A stretch of 64,000 bases of DNA from Acidobacteriota bacterium (GTDB taxonomy: Bacteria > Acidobacteriota > Vicinamibacteria > Vicinamibacterales > SCN-69-37). The position numbers and the translations under genes were made by a program. Positions within the stretch are counted from its first letter, which is position 1, and each line of letters starts with the position of its first letter. The notes below the pieces were generated by a model. It was not told where the DNA came from, did no database searches, and saw only the letters and a list, made by a program, of their open reading frames with translations. The stretch covers positions 100,542-164,541 of the forward strand of contig JADYYY010000003.1 in assembly GCA_020853395.1 (NCBI GenBank), written 5' to 3'. Below, in pieces: positions 53,703 through 62,680 of this stretch.

Positions 53703-55424
53703 GTGGCCGCGGCCAATCCCGCTCCCGCTCAGCGACCGGTGAGCGATCGCGATCTGTCATCCGTCCAGGAGGCGCGGCGCCTGGCGGAGCGTGCCAAACA
53801 CGCTGCACCCGTCCTCGCCGAATTCACCCAGGATCAGATCGACAGGCTGGTCGACCGTCTTGCACAAGCGGCGATGGCCCGCGTCGAAGAGCTCGCGAAG
53901 CTCGCCGTCGAAGAGACCGGCTACGGCGTGGTCGCCGACAAGGTCCAGAAGAACCTGTTCGCTGCGGACCACGTGTATCGCTTCATTCGGCCGATGCGCA
54001 CGGTCGGCGTGATCCATCGCGACGAGACCCGCAAGGTGGTCGAGATCGCCGAGCCGTTCGGCGTGGTCGCCGCCATCGTCCCTTCGACCAACCCGACGTC
54101 CACGGCGATCTACAAGATCCTGATTGCGATCAAGGCGCGGTGCCCGATCGTCATCAGCCCGCATCCATCGGCGGCCAAGTCGATCACGCGCGCCGCCGAG
54201 GTCATGGCCGACGCCGGTGTCGAGGCCGGCCTTCCCGACGGCGCAATCAGTTGGATGCAGACGGTGACGCCCGAAGGTACCCAGGAGCTCATGCGGCACC
54301 GGGCCGTCTCGGTCATCTTGGCGACCGGCGGGATGGGGCTCGTGCGGGCTGCGTACAGCGCGGGCAAGCCGGCGTACGGCGTGGGGCCCGGCAACGCGCC
54401 GTGCTACATCGAGCGGACGGCGGATCTCGCCAAGGCCGCCGCCGACGTCGTCGCCGGCAAGTGCTTCGACAACGGCGTGCTGTGCTCGTCACCGAACTCG
54501 GTCGTCGTCGATCGCGACGTGGCCGACACCGTGAAGCGCGAGCTCGTGCGCCAGGGCGCGCATTTTCTGTCGCCCGCCGAGGCCGCCGCGCTGGCGGCCG
54601 TGCTCGTCACGCCGCAACGGCTGCCGAATCCCGCGCTCGTCGGCAAGTCCGCGCTCGCGATCGCCTCGACCGTCGGGATCGCGGTGCCGCCGGCGACCCG
54701 CGTGCTCATCGCCGAGTTGGACGGGGTCGGCCGCGACTACCCGCTCTCGATCGAGAAGCTCTGCCCGGTGCTCTCGTACTACGTCGTCGCCGACTGGCGC
54801 GAGGGCTGTGAGCGCTGCAAGCAGATCCTGCGGTACGGCGGCATGGGCCACACGATGTCGATCCACTCGCGCGACGAGCAGGTCATTCTCGAGTTCGGTT
54901 TGAAGAAGCCGGCGTTTCGCATCGTCGTGAACACGCCGACGACCCATGGATCGATCGGCCTGACGACCGGTCTCGACCCGGCGATGACCCTCGGGTGCGG
55001 CGGTTACGGCGGGAACATCACGTCCGACAACATCTCGCCGCGCCACCTGCTCAACATCAAGCGGCTGGCGTACGAGGTTCGCCCGATCAACGCGCCCTCG
55101 ACCGGCCGGCGGCTCGAGCCAGTTCCCTCGCCGGCTCTGCCCAAGACGCCAAGCCGGGTCACCACGCACGAAGTGGACGTCGCCTCGATGCAGCGCCACG
55201 TCAACGCGTTCCTCCAGGCGCCGGCGGCGCCGCCCGCGCCAGCGACAGCAGCGGACGTGGCCGCTCAACCGGTCGCCGCCTTCGTGTGCGAGGACGATGT
55301 GCGCGAGGCGCTGAAGAGCGGCCGCAAGATCGTGATCGGCGATCGCACGATCATCACGCCGTCGGCGCGCGATCTCGGCGAGGCGCGCCGGGTCTTCGTC
55401 GCGGCCGAGTGGCCGAAATCGTAA
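53703..55424 (+). CDS. Microcompartment-associated CoA-acylating aldehyde dehydrogenase with extra C-terminal tail
   Basis: 573 residues; EutE/PduP are about 460. The aldehyde dehydrogenase fold has the PSTNPTSTAIYK region, GVGPGNAPCYIE, and nucleophile Cys261 in DNGVLCSS, the pattern of enzymes that make acyl-CoA from an aldehyde with NAD+. After about residue 465 a linker (Pro/Ala-rich) leads to a separate tail (about 527-573) with VREALKSGRKIVIGDRTI and ITPSARDLGEARRV. Tails of this kind recur on several microcompartment enzymes and may target cargo. GTG start. The aldehyde substrate is unknown. Confidence 0.92.
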   Translation: MAAANPAPAQRPVSDRDLSSVQEARRLAERAKHAAPVLAEFTQDQIDRLVDRLAQAAMARVEELAKLAVEETGYGVVADKVQKNLFAADHVYRFIRPMRTVGVIHRDETRKVVEIAEPFGVVAAIVPSTNPTSTAIYKILIAIKARCPIVISPHPSAAKSITRAAEVMADAGVEAGLPDGAISWMQTVTPEGTQELMRHRAVSVILATGGMGLVRAAYSAGKPAYGVGPGNAPCYIERTADLAKAAADVVAGKCFDNGVLCSSPNSVVVDRDVADTVKRELVRQGAHFLSPAEAAALAAVLVTPQRLPNPALVGKSALAIASTVGIAVPPATRVLIAELDGVGRDYPLSIEKLCPVLSYYVVADWREGCERCKQILRYGGMGHTMSIHSRDEQVILEFGLKKPAFRIVVNTPTTHGSIGLTTGLDPAMTLGCGGYGGNITSDNISPRHLLNIKRLAYEVRPINAPSTGRRLEPVPSPALPKTPSRVTTHEVDVASMQRHVNAFLQAPAAPPAPATAADVAAQPVAAFVCEDDVREALKSGRKIVIGDRTIITPSARDLGEARRVFVAAEWPKS

Positions 55425-55489
55425 TCCACGGACCCGGAATGGCAAGCCGAGCAGGACGTCGCAGCCCGCAAAACTCGCCGTTCGCCTGA

Positions 55490-55519
55490 TTGACCGGCCG
55501 GCACGGCCGATGCTAGGGT
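55490..55519 (+). promoter_or_regulatory. Sigma-70-like promoter for the mltD-like gene
   Basis: TTGACC (55490-55495), 18 bp, TAGGGT (55514-55519). The -35 matches five of six, the -10 three of six. Start of the gene is 44 bases downstream. Confidence 0.4.
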
Positions 55520-55563
55520 ATCGTCGGTGCGAGACCTTCCTGTGAGCACGCGACCCTAGACGC

Positions 55564-57261
55564 ATGCCGCGCATCACCCGACTGCCAGTCGTGTTCGTCA
55601 CAGGCTTGCTCGTCGGGTGCGGTGCGCATGCGCGGCCGAACGTCACGCCCGCGGTCGCGCCCACGAGCTTCAAGGTCACGCCCTCCGCTGCCAGCTTCGG
55701 CGGTCCGGAGCTGCCGATCGTTCCCGATCCCACGGCCGTCACGCTGACGCGCGTCGAATCCGAGGTCGGCGCCGGTGAGCGCGAGCTTCGCGCAGGCCGG
55801 CTGACGGCGGCCCGCGGCCATTTCGACGCCGCGGTCGACGTGCTGCTGGCGCTGCCCGACGGCGCGCGCAGCGAGCCCCGGCTCGCGGCGGCCTTCGATC
55901 GACTGCTCGATCGGATCAGCGCGCTCGACCTGATCGCCGTTCGCGAGGGCGACGGCCTCACCGAAACCCGATCTGAACCGGCGGCAATCGACGAGCTGCT
56001 CGGGGCGGCGATGTTCGAACGGCCCACGCCGGCCGCCACGACCGCCGAAACCGTGCGGAGCGAACTGCAGCGCGCGTCGTTCGACCTCGAGATCGAGCCG
56101 AACGACAAGGTGCTGTCGTACGTCGAGTTGTTCCAGGGGCGGCTGCACGACTTCATGGAGGCCGGGCTCGAACGGAGCCTCACCTATCTGCCGATGATTC
56201 GGGACGTCTTCAAGGCCGAAGGCGTGCCCGCGGATCTGGCCTACGTGCCGCTCATCGAGAGCGCGTTCAAGCCGACGGCGCTCTCTCGAGCGAGCGCACG
56301 CGGCATGTGGCAGTTCATGCCGGGCACGGCCCGCGAACACGGGCTCGACCAGAGCTGGTTCATCGACGAGCGCGCCGACCCGGAGAAGGCCACGCGCGCC
56401 GCGGCCAAGTACCTCAAATCGCTCGCCACCATGTTCGACGGCGACTGGAACCTCGCGCTCGCCAGCTACAACGCCGGGCCAGGCCGCCTGCAGACCGCAA
56501 TCAAGCGCGCGCGGACGGCCGATTTCTGGGCGCTGTCGGCCTCGACGCGATACCTGCCGCGCGAGACGCGCGAGTACGTCCCGATGATCATGGCCGCGAC
56601 CGTCATCGCCAGGAACCCTGGGCTCTACGGCTTCACCGTCGGCGCCGGGGATCCGCTCGCCTACGAACGCGTGACGGTGCCGAACGCGCTCGACCTGAAG
56701 ATCATCGCGGAGTGGATCGGCGTGTCGGTCGATCAGCTCCGCGCGTTGAACACCGAGCTGCGCCGCACGACGACGCCGATGGGCGACCACGAGCTGAAAG
56801 TGCCGCTCGGCACGGCCGTCACGCTGCGCCAGAAGCTCGTGACCGCCGATCCCTCGCTCTTCGTCAAGTTCAACTTCCACACCGTCCGGCGAGGCGAGAC
56901 GCTCACCGCGATCGCCCGCAAGTACAAGATTCCCGTGCCGGAGCTGCGCGCCGCCAACGACCTCGGCTCGCGAGCGCGGGTCCGCGCCAACCAGAGCCTG
57001 ATGATTCCGCAGCGCTCCGCGAGCCCGCTCGCGACCACCTCATCGGCTACGGCCGTCGCCCGCGCGACAACGTCGTCGGCGAGAACCGCACAGACCGCCT
57101 CGGGCTCGGCAGCCGGTCGCCAGACAACCTACCGCGTGCAGCGCGGCGACACGCTGTTCGGGATCGCCCGCCGGTTCGAGACGACCGTCGCCGCGCTGAA
57201 GCAGTTGAACGGCATGCGCGGCAACCAGATCAACGTCGGCGATCGGCTGACGCTGCGGTAA
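55564..57261 (+). CDS. mltD: Membrane-bound lytic murein transglycosylase D-like lipoprotein
   Basis: 565 residues. Lipobox LVGC, lipid Cys19. An N-terminal linker with a helical region (about 60-200) precedes the SLT domain, where the catalytic glutamate is Glu232 in LIESAFKPTALSRASARG, then GMWQFMPGTAREHGL and ASYNAGPGRL. Two LysM modules follow (about 437-485 and 518-565) for murein binding. It cleaves glycan strands making 1,6-anhydro ends, which would feed the MurQ recycling step. The start ATG is the first in frame after the promoter. Confidence 0.93.
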   Translation: MPRITRLPVVFVTGLLVGCGAHARPNVTPAVAPTSFKVTPSAASFGGPELPIVPDPTAVTLTRVESEVGAGERELRAGRLTAARGHFDAAVDVLLALPDGARSEPRLAAAFDRLLDRISALDLIAVREGDGLTETRSEPAAIDELLGAAMFERPTPAATTAETVRSELQRASFDLEIEPNDKVLSYVELFQGRLHDFMEAGLERSLTYLPMIRDVFKAEGVPADLAYVPLIESAFKPTALSRASARGMWQFMPGTAREHGLDQSWFIDERADPEKATRAAAKYLKSLATMFDGDWNLALASYNAGPGRLQTAIKRARTADFWALSASTRYLPRETREYVPMIMAATVIARNPGLYGFTVGAGDPLAYERVTVPNALDLKIIAEWIGVSVDQLRALNTELRRTTTPMGDHELKVPLGTAVTLRQKLVTADPSLFVKFNFHTVRRGETLTAIARKYKIPVPELRAANDLGSRARVRANQSLMIPQRSASPLATTSSATAVARATTSSARTAQTASGSAAGRQTTYRVQRGDTLFGIARRFETTVAALKQLNGMRGNQINVGDRLTLR

Positions 57262-57294
57262 CGGCACGGCGGTCCGCGGCCGTCGAGGCCGGCC

Positions 57295-58971
57295 CTAATC
57301 CTGGAGCATGAACGAGAAGACGGCGTCGCCGGCGGCGACGAGCACCTGCTGCCGGCCGTCGATGAGGTACGTCTGCGGCGCGTTCGTCACGGCGCCGATG
57401 CGCGATCGCCACAGCACCGCGCCGCTCTTCGCGTCGTAGGCGACGATGTTCCCGCTGATGTCGCCGGCGAACACGAGGCCGCCCGCCGTGCTGAGCACGC
57501 CGTTGCCCCCGCCGGTTCCAAAGCCAGGATACTCGTGCCGCCAGGCCGTCTTGCCGGTCTTGTAGTCGATCGCCGCCAGGTAATTGCTGTTCGTGGCGAG
57601 CGGCGTCTGCGCCGCTCCGCCGAGGCCCATGGCCCCTCGCGGATCGGTCTCGGTCAGGTAGAACATCGCGTAGGTCGCTGCGACGGGCACGTAGAACAGT
57701 TCCGTCTGGGGACTGAAGCTCGGCGGTTGCCAATTGACCGCGCCCGCGGTCGTCATCGACACGAGCGAACCGCCAACGGACGGGTCCTTCTTCGGGTTCG
57801 GGATCGGTTGGCCTCTGTCGTTCAAGCCCGTGCTCCAGTTGATCACGTCGGCATAGGTGCTGGTCAGCAGGTGGTCGCCCGTCACGCGATCGAGGACGAA
57901 GAAGTAGCCGTTGCGCGCGGCCGTCATGATGAGCTTCCGCGTCCGGCCGTTGAGCTCACCGTCGTAGAGGATGGGCGTCTGCGCCGAGTCCCAGTCGTGC
58001 GTGTCGCGCGGCGCGGTCTGATACGCCCAGGCCATCTTGCCGGTCTCGACGTTCAAGGCGATGAGCGAACCCGTGTACAGATGGTCGCCGGGTCCGCGCG
58101 GACCAGTCACGTAGGCCGGCGTGGGATTGCCCGTGCCGAAGTAGTAGAGCCCGAGCTCGGGATCGTAGGAGCCCGGCATCCACGGCTGCGCGCCGCCGTG
58201 CCGCGCCGCGTCGAGCGATGCCCAACTGTCCGCGCCCGGATCGCCGGGATTCTGCGGCGTCGTGTAGAACTTCCATTGGAGCTTCCCGTCCACCGGATCG
58301 AACGACTGGAGGAACCCCGGCGAGTCGAGGTCGTTGCCCGTTCCAGCGATCACGTGGTTGCCGACGATGACGGGCGCGGTCGTCGAGAAGTACTGGTGCT
58401 CGAACGGGGCGATGACCGTGTGCCATCGTTCCCGGCCGGTGCGCGCGTCCAGGCTGACGAGGTAGTTGTCAGGCGTCTCGAAGAACAGCCAATCCCCGTA
58501 GATGCCGACGCCGCGGTTGGCGATGTGCGTGCCACCGCGCGTCTTCCAGACGTAATGCCACAGCGTGCGTCCGTCGCGCGCGTCGACCGCCCACACATGG
58601 TCGGGCGCCGTGACGTACAGAACGTCGTTGACCATGAGGACCGACCCTTTGATCGTCGCGTTCCCGGCCGTCAGCCCCGCATCAGGCCCCTCGCCCCCGA
58701 TGATCGTCGGCACGCCGCCGCCGCGCCCGCCTCCGCCGGCGGCGGTCGACACGCGCGCCATCCAGTTGAGCGTGAGGTGCTTCACGTTGCCCGTCGTGAT
58801 CTGCGTGAGCCCGCTGAAACGCTTGCCCGTGTAGTCGCCCGAGTACGTGGGCCACGTGTCGGCGAGCGGTTTGAGCAGCTCCGCGTGATCGAGCCACAGC
58901 GCCTGGCTGCCGACGGCGAGCGGCAGCGCCAAGAGCAGGAGCACGCACAGGGAGCGGAGATTCGGCGTCAT
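57295..58971 (-). CDS. PQQ-dependent alcohol dehydrogenase (quinoprotein)
   Basis: 558 residues from ATG 58971. Signal peptide (about 5-23). Eight-bladed propeller with PQQ repeats (VWAVDARDGRTLWHY, LVSLDARTGRERWHT, IALNVETGKMAWAY, AIDYKTGKTAWRH). The active site reads D326-W-D328: Asp326 aligns with the catalytic base and Asp328 sits where lanthanide-using enzymes carry a second Asp. The vicinal Cys pair typical of methanol dehydrogenase is absent. The chain lacks the C-terminal cytochrome of type II enzymes; the neighbouring diheme cytochrome probably takes electrons. Substrate unknown. A continuous frame beyond 58971 overlaps the cytochrome gene and is not used. Confidence 0.88.
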   Translation of the reverse strand: MTPNLRSLCVLLLLALPLAVGSQALWLDHAELLKPLADTWPTYSGDYTGKRFSGLTQITTGNVKHLTLNWMARVSTAAGGGGRGGGVPTIIGGEGPDAGLTAGNATIKGSVLMVNDVLYVTAPDHVWAVDARDGRTLWHYVWKTRGGTHIANRGVGIYGDWLFFETPDNYLVSLDARTGRERWHTVIAPFEHQYFSTTAPVIVGNHVIAGTGNDLDSPGFLQSFDPVDGKLQWKFYTTPQNPGDPGADSWASLDAARHGGAQPWMPGSYDPELGLYYFGTGNPTPAYVTGPRGPGDHLYTGSLIALNVETGKMAWAYQTAPRDTHDWDSAQTPILYDGELNGRTRKLIMTAARNGYFFVLDRVTGDHLLTSTYADVINWSTGLNDRGQPIPNPKKDPSVGGSLVSMTTAGAVNWQPPSFSPQTELFYVPVAATYAMFYLTETDPRGAMGLGGAAQTPLATNSNYLAAIDYKTGKTAWRHEYPGFGTGGGNGVLSTAGGLVFAGDISGNIVAYDAKSGAVLWRSRIGAVTNAPQTYLIDGRQQVLVAAGDAVFSFMLQD

Positions 58972-59870
58972 TTGAGGCTCACCAGATAGGCGGTGATGTC
59001 GTGGATCTCGTCGTCCGAGTACTGCGGCAACAGCTCGCGGTGGGGCTTCAACGGATCGTGGATCTCGATCGACGGTGTCCTGTCGCGGCGCGTGAACGAC
59101 TTCGACGTGCCATCGGGCAACTGGAGCGCCACCGTGAAGTCGTCGATGCGCACGAGCGGCCCTTCGAACCGCTGGCCGGACGGGAGCGTCACCGTGACGG
59201 TGACGGGCTTCGTCGTGCCGCCACGCCCGCCCGCCGTCGTCGGCATGAGCCAGGCGTCCTGCATCTGCCGAGGCTCGGGGTATCGGCTGGCGATGCCCTC
59301 GAGATCGCCCGTCGCCGAATGACAGGCGCTGCAGCGCGCCCGGAACGCGACGGCCCCGGCCTTGGCATCGCCGACGATGATGCTGACCGGCGTCACGCGG
59401 GAGATGTCGTAGCCGCCGACACGGAAGCTGTGCAGGTACTCGGCGATGTCCGTGATCTGCTGTGGCGTGAGCGCGATGGGCGGCATGGTCGTGCCGGGCC
59501 GGCCGTTCCGGATGACCTCGCCGATGAGCTCGCCCTTCTGATCGCTCAGCACGAGCTGAGAGCGAAGCAGATTGGGACCGCCGCCGTCGCCCCCGCGGGC
59601 GTCGGGGCCATGGCAGAAGGCGCAGTTGACGCTGTAGACGGCCTTGCCGCGTTCGACGGCCGAGGCATCGACGTCCCGCTGCGGGTAGTCCAGCCGTGGT
59701 GTGGGTGCCGCACGGCCGCCGCCCTGCACCCCCGCAGCTCCGGCGCCTCTTCCCCGGCCGCCAGCGGCAGGCGCCGGCGCAGGGCCACCCTGTGCGTGCC
59801 CGAGCACGCCAGCGAGCACGCCCGCCACGATCGTCGCCTGCACTCGTCTGACTCGCGTTCGGACGTTCAC
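58968..59870 (-). CDS. Diheme c-type cytochrome, electron acceptor of the PQQ dehydrogenase
   Basis: 300 residues. Signal peptide (about 8-27), then a Gly/Arg/Ala-rich stretch (about 28-56, GGRGRGAG). Two heme c motifs: CAFCH (83-87) and CSACH (180-184), with Met ligand candidates such as TTMPP. It starts 4 bp ahead of the dehydrogenase gene (ATGA overlap), so the pair is made together. It would pass electrons to an oxidase in the periplasm. Domain one is a Class I cytochrome; the segment between the hemes is unusual. Confidence 0.9.
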   Translation of the reverse strand: MNVRTRVRRVQATIVAGVLAGVLGHAQGGPAPAPAAGGRGRGAGAAGVQGGGRAAPTPRLDYPQRDVDASAVERGKAVYSVNCAFCHGPDARGGDGGGPNLLRSQLVLSDQKGELIGEVIRNGRPGTTMPPIALTPQQITDIAEYLHSFRVGGYDISRVTPVSIIVGDAKAGAVAFRARCSACHSATGDLEGIASRYPEPRQMQDAWLMPTTAGGRGGTTKPVTVTVTLPSGQRFEGPLVRIDDFTVALQLPDGTSKSFTRRDRTPSIEIHDPLKPHRELLPQYSDDEIHDITAYLVSLK

Positions 59871-60056
59871 GACGCACCTCGTGCTTCGACAGCGTTGAGT
59901 AGACCGGAAGTATACCTGCGCGGCCCTGCGCGCCGTTCGGTACGCGATTCCTGCAACGGCTCCTCGGCCTGAAAGGTGGCAATCGATGCGAAGCCCTCAC
60001 GGAAGCGCCGTGAAACGCGCGGCAAGCCTGGTCGGCATCTTGCCTCCGTCCCGTTC

Positions 60057-61565
60057 GTGCTCGCTCGGGTCGCTACGGCCGCCGTGGTTGGCGTCCGCGC
60101 CGTGCCGGTGTCGGTCGAGGTGGATGTGTCACCCGGACTGCCCGGCCTGACCGTGGTCGGCTTGCCCGATGCGACCGTACGCGAAAGCCGCGACCGCGTC
60201 CGATCGGCGATCCGCAACTCCGGTTTCCCGTTTCCGTTCCAGCGGATCACGGTCAGCCTCGCGCCTGCCGACCTGCGGAAGGTCGGGGCTGCATTCGATC
60301 TGCCGATCGCGCTGGGCATTCTGGCCGGCGGCGGCGTGCTCCCGACGCGTGACGCGCCCGAGTACCTCGTCGTCGGCGGGCTGTCGCTCGACGGCGGCGT
60401 CCCGGCCATGCGCGGCCTGCTGCCCATCGCGGTGACCGCGCGCGACGAGAACGTGCCGCTCATGTTTCCGCGGCTCAACAGCGCCGAGGCCGCGATTGCG
60501 CTGCCGGCGTCGCTCTGTCCGGTCGAGTCGCTCGCCGAGGCCGTGCGTGTGCTCACGTCCGATTACCGGCCGCCCTGTCCGGCAATCCCGGCGTGCAGCG
60601 GCGAAGCGGCCCCACTCGAGGACCTCGCCGACGTCCACGGGCAGTTGAGGGGCAGGCGTGCCCTCGAGATCGCCGCGGCGGGCGGCCATCACCTTCTGCT
60701 CTGCGGTCCGCCCGGCGCCGGCAAGACCATGCTCGCGCGGCGGCTGCCAGGGATTCTGCCTCCGCTCGCCCTCGATGAAGCTCTCACGGTCACGGCCATT
60801 CACTCGGTCGCCGGCCTGCTCGCCGAAGGGAGCGGGCTCATTCGCAGCCGTCCGTTCCGGGCGCCGCACCACACGTGCTCCGACGTGGCCCTCATCGGCG
60901 GCGGTGCCGCCCCGCGGCCGGGCGAACTGAGCCTGGCGCACGGCGGCGTGCTGTTCCTCGACGAGCTCCCGGAATTCTCGAGGCGGGTGCTCGAGACGCT
61001 GCGCCAACCGCTCGAGTCTGCCGCCGTGCACATCGCGCGCGCCAGCCGGTCGGTCGTGTTCCCGGCCGACGTCATGCTCGTCGGCGCGATGAACCCGTGT
61101 CCATGCGGTTATCTGGACAGCGAGCAGCGCGCCTGCCGATGTCCGCCTGCCGTCGTGGATCGCTATCGCCGCCGGCTGTCCGGGCCGCTGCGCGATCGCT
61201 TCGATCTCGCGATCGAGGTGCCGGCCGTGCCGTGGCGAGATCTGCAGGGTCAGCAGCCGAACGAGCCCACGGCCGCCGTCCGCGAGCGCGTCGTCCTGTG
61301 CAGAAACCGGCAGATCGCCCGGCAGCGGTGTGTAAATTCGCGTCTGCAGGGTGCGGCGCTTCGCGAGGCGTGCCGGCTGGAACGGAACGCGGCGGCCGAG
61401 GCGATCCTCGGCCGCGGCGCGGCGAAATTTCGCATGAGTGCGCGCGGCGTCACGCGCGTGCTGCGCGTGGCGCGCACGATCGCCGACCTGGCGGCTCGAT
61501 CCGAGATCTCGCCCGCCGACGTGGCAGAAGCCTTGCAGTTCCGCCTGCCCGACTCGATGGCCTAG
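60057..61565 (+). CDS. comM: YifB/ComM family Mg-chelatase-like AAA+ ATPase
   Basis: 502 residues from GTG 60057; an earlier GTG at 59976 adds 27 basic residues with no family match, so the later start (VLARVATAAVVGV, the common YifB opening) is favoured. N-terminal Lon-like fold (about 1-165), Walker A GPPGAGKT (217-224), Walker B GGVLFLDELPEF, the zinc-like MNPCPCGYLDSEQRACRCPP, and a C-terminal helical region. ComM is a branch-migration helicase that lengthens recombination tracts in natural transformation; many bacteria that are not known to be competent also carry it. Confidence 0.92.
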   Translation: MLARVATAAVVGVRAVPVSVEVDVSPGLPGLTVVGLPDATVRESRDRVRSAIRNSGFPFPFQRITVSLAPADLRKVGAAFDLPIALGILAGGGVLPTRDAPEYLVVGGLSLDGGVPAMRGLLPIAVTARDENVPLMFPRLNSAEAAIALPASLCPVESLAEAVRVLTSDYRPPCPAIPACSGEAAPLEDLADVHGQLRGRRALEIAAAGGHHLLLCGPPGAGKTMLARRLPGILPPLALDEALTVTAIHSVAGLLAEGSGLIRSRPFRAPHHTCSDVALIGGGAAPRPGELSLAHGGVLFLDELPEFSRRVLETLRQPLESAAVHIARASRSVVFPADVMLVGAMNPCPCGYLDSEQRACRCPPAVVDRYRRRLSGPLRDRFDLAIEVPAVPWRDLQGQQPNEPTAAVRERVVLCRNRQIARQRCVNSRLQGAALREACRLERNAAAEAILGRGAAKFRMSARGVTRVLRVARTIADLAARSEISPADVAEALQFRLPDSMA

Positions 61566-61566
61566 T

Positions 61567-61588
61567 GGCGAACTCCATAGGAGTTGCC
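61567..61588 (+). terminator. Hairpin after comM, possible terminator
   Basis: GGC-G-AACTCC-ATA-GGAGTT-GCC: a nine-pair stem with a bulged G and a 3-nt loop, one base after the comM stop. No T run follows, so its action as terminator is uncertain. Confidence 0.4.
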
Positions 61589-61664
61589 GCCCTACCTATG
61601 CTAGTGTTTCCAGGTTTTGTGAGGTTTCGACCGGCTGCTCTTTGGGAGAGGATCTGACGGGCCC

Positions 61665-62567
61665 ATGCGATCGCCTCGTTACACAATTCTGATCGCGAAC
61701 CGAAATTCGGGGGCGGTGCGGCGGCTGACCGTGACGCGGCGCGTGCTGGCGCTGTCGGCGATTGGGCTGATGGCGGTGCCGCTGCTGATTGGGCTGGGCG
61801 CCAGCAGCAGCGATCCGGCGGAGCTGGACGCGTTGCGCCAGGCCGTGCAGAACCTGCGCGTCGAGAACGAGAGCTACCGCGAGGCGACCGGCGAGTTGGC
61901 CGAGCAGATTTCGTCGCTCCAGTCCGCCTTGACCCAGCTCGGCAACCAGGCCGAGCTCGATCCGGCGGCCCGTCATGCGCTGTCGAAGCTTCCGGCCGTG
62001 ATTCGATCGCGGGCCGCCGGCGGCGGCACCGCCCCGACGCCCGTCCCTGAAGTGTCGACGGCATCGGCATCACCCGAAGGCACGTTCGACGTGCTCAAGG
62101 GCCTGCTCGGCGCCATCGAGAATCGTCTGGCGTCGGTCAAGAGCAAGGTGGAGAGCCAGCAGGCGCTCGCGCGCGCGACGCCGTCGATCTGGCCGCTCGC
62201 CGGGTGGTTGTCGTCGACCTACGGCGACCGGAAGGACCCGTTCGACGGCGGGGCGGATTTCCACGCCGGCCTCGACATCGCGGCGGACCGCGGCACGCCC
62301 GTGCACGCCACCGCGGATGGCACCGTGGGATCCGCAGGCTACAGCGGCAACTACGGGAACGCCGTGCTGGTGGATCACGGGTACGGCATCTCGACGCGCT
62401 TTGGTCACCTGTCGAGAGTGGCGGTGCATCCCGGCCAGCAAGTTCACCGCGGCGACGTCGTCGGCTACGTCGGCGCGACCGGCCGGGCGACGAGCCCGCA
62501 CCTGCACTACGAGATCCTCCTCAACGGCCGGCCAGTCAACCCGCTCCGCCTGCTCGCGCGTCCGTAG
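61665..62567 (+). CDS. M23-family murein endopeptidase with coiled-coil stalk
   Basis: 300 residues. N-terminal membrane helix (about 24-45), coiled coil (about 50-100), linker, and a C-terminal LytM domain (about 190-295). Zinc ligands lie in HAGLDIA and HLHYE, with GYSGNYGNAVLVDHG typical of the active enzymes. It would cut peptide cross-links in murein, possibly helping division or secretion. A ribosome-like GGGAGAGG lies 13 bases before the ATG. Confidence 0.9.
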   Translation: MRSPRYTILIANRNSGAVRRLTVTRRVLALSAIGLMAVPLLIGLGASSSDPAELDALRQAVQNLRVENESYREATGELAEQISSLQSALTQLGNQAELDPAARHALSKLPAVIRSRAAGGGTAPTPVPEVSTASASPEGTFDVLKGLLGAIENRLASVKSKVESQQALARATPSIWPLAGWLSSTYGDRKDPFDGGADFHAGLDIAADRGTPVHATADGTVGSAGYSGNYGNAVLVDHGYGISTRFGHLSRVAVHPGQQVHRGDVVGYVGATGRATSPHLHYEILLNGRPVNPLRLLARP

Positions 62568-62597
62568 TCCGGCCGTCGCACGGCGCCGTTCGCCGCG

Positions 62598-62680
62598 CCT
62601 TTCCGCTTTTCCCTTTTCCCTTTACCCTTCCTTTCTCCTTTGCCCTCCCCTTTGCCCTTTGCCCTCTGCCCTTTGCCCTT
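62598..62680. repeat. Pyrimidine tract with 7-bp CCCTTTG repeats
   Basis: Except for a few G and one A, this 83-base stretch is all C and T. From 62643 it carries CCC runs, with exact 7-base periodicity at 62655, 62662, 62669 and 62676. The minus strand therefore reads GGG-N4-GGG-N4-GGG-N4-GGG, a G-quadruplex motif. It lies in the 208-bp gap between the M23 peptidase and secA. The remaining gap has no gene. Confidence 0.7.

Noticed and set aside
57295..60000. A single 901-codon frame running through the PQQ dehydrogenase and cytochrome gene
   Set aside because: The upstream part is out of frame with the cytochrome, which shows two CxxCH motifs and an ATGA overlap; the dehydrogenase start at 58971 has a good signal peptide.
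62598..62680. CRISPR-type array in the CCCTTTG repeats
   Set aside because: Units are only 7 bases, with no spacers and no cas genes nearby.
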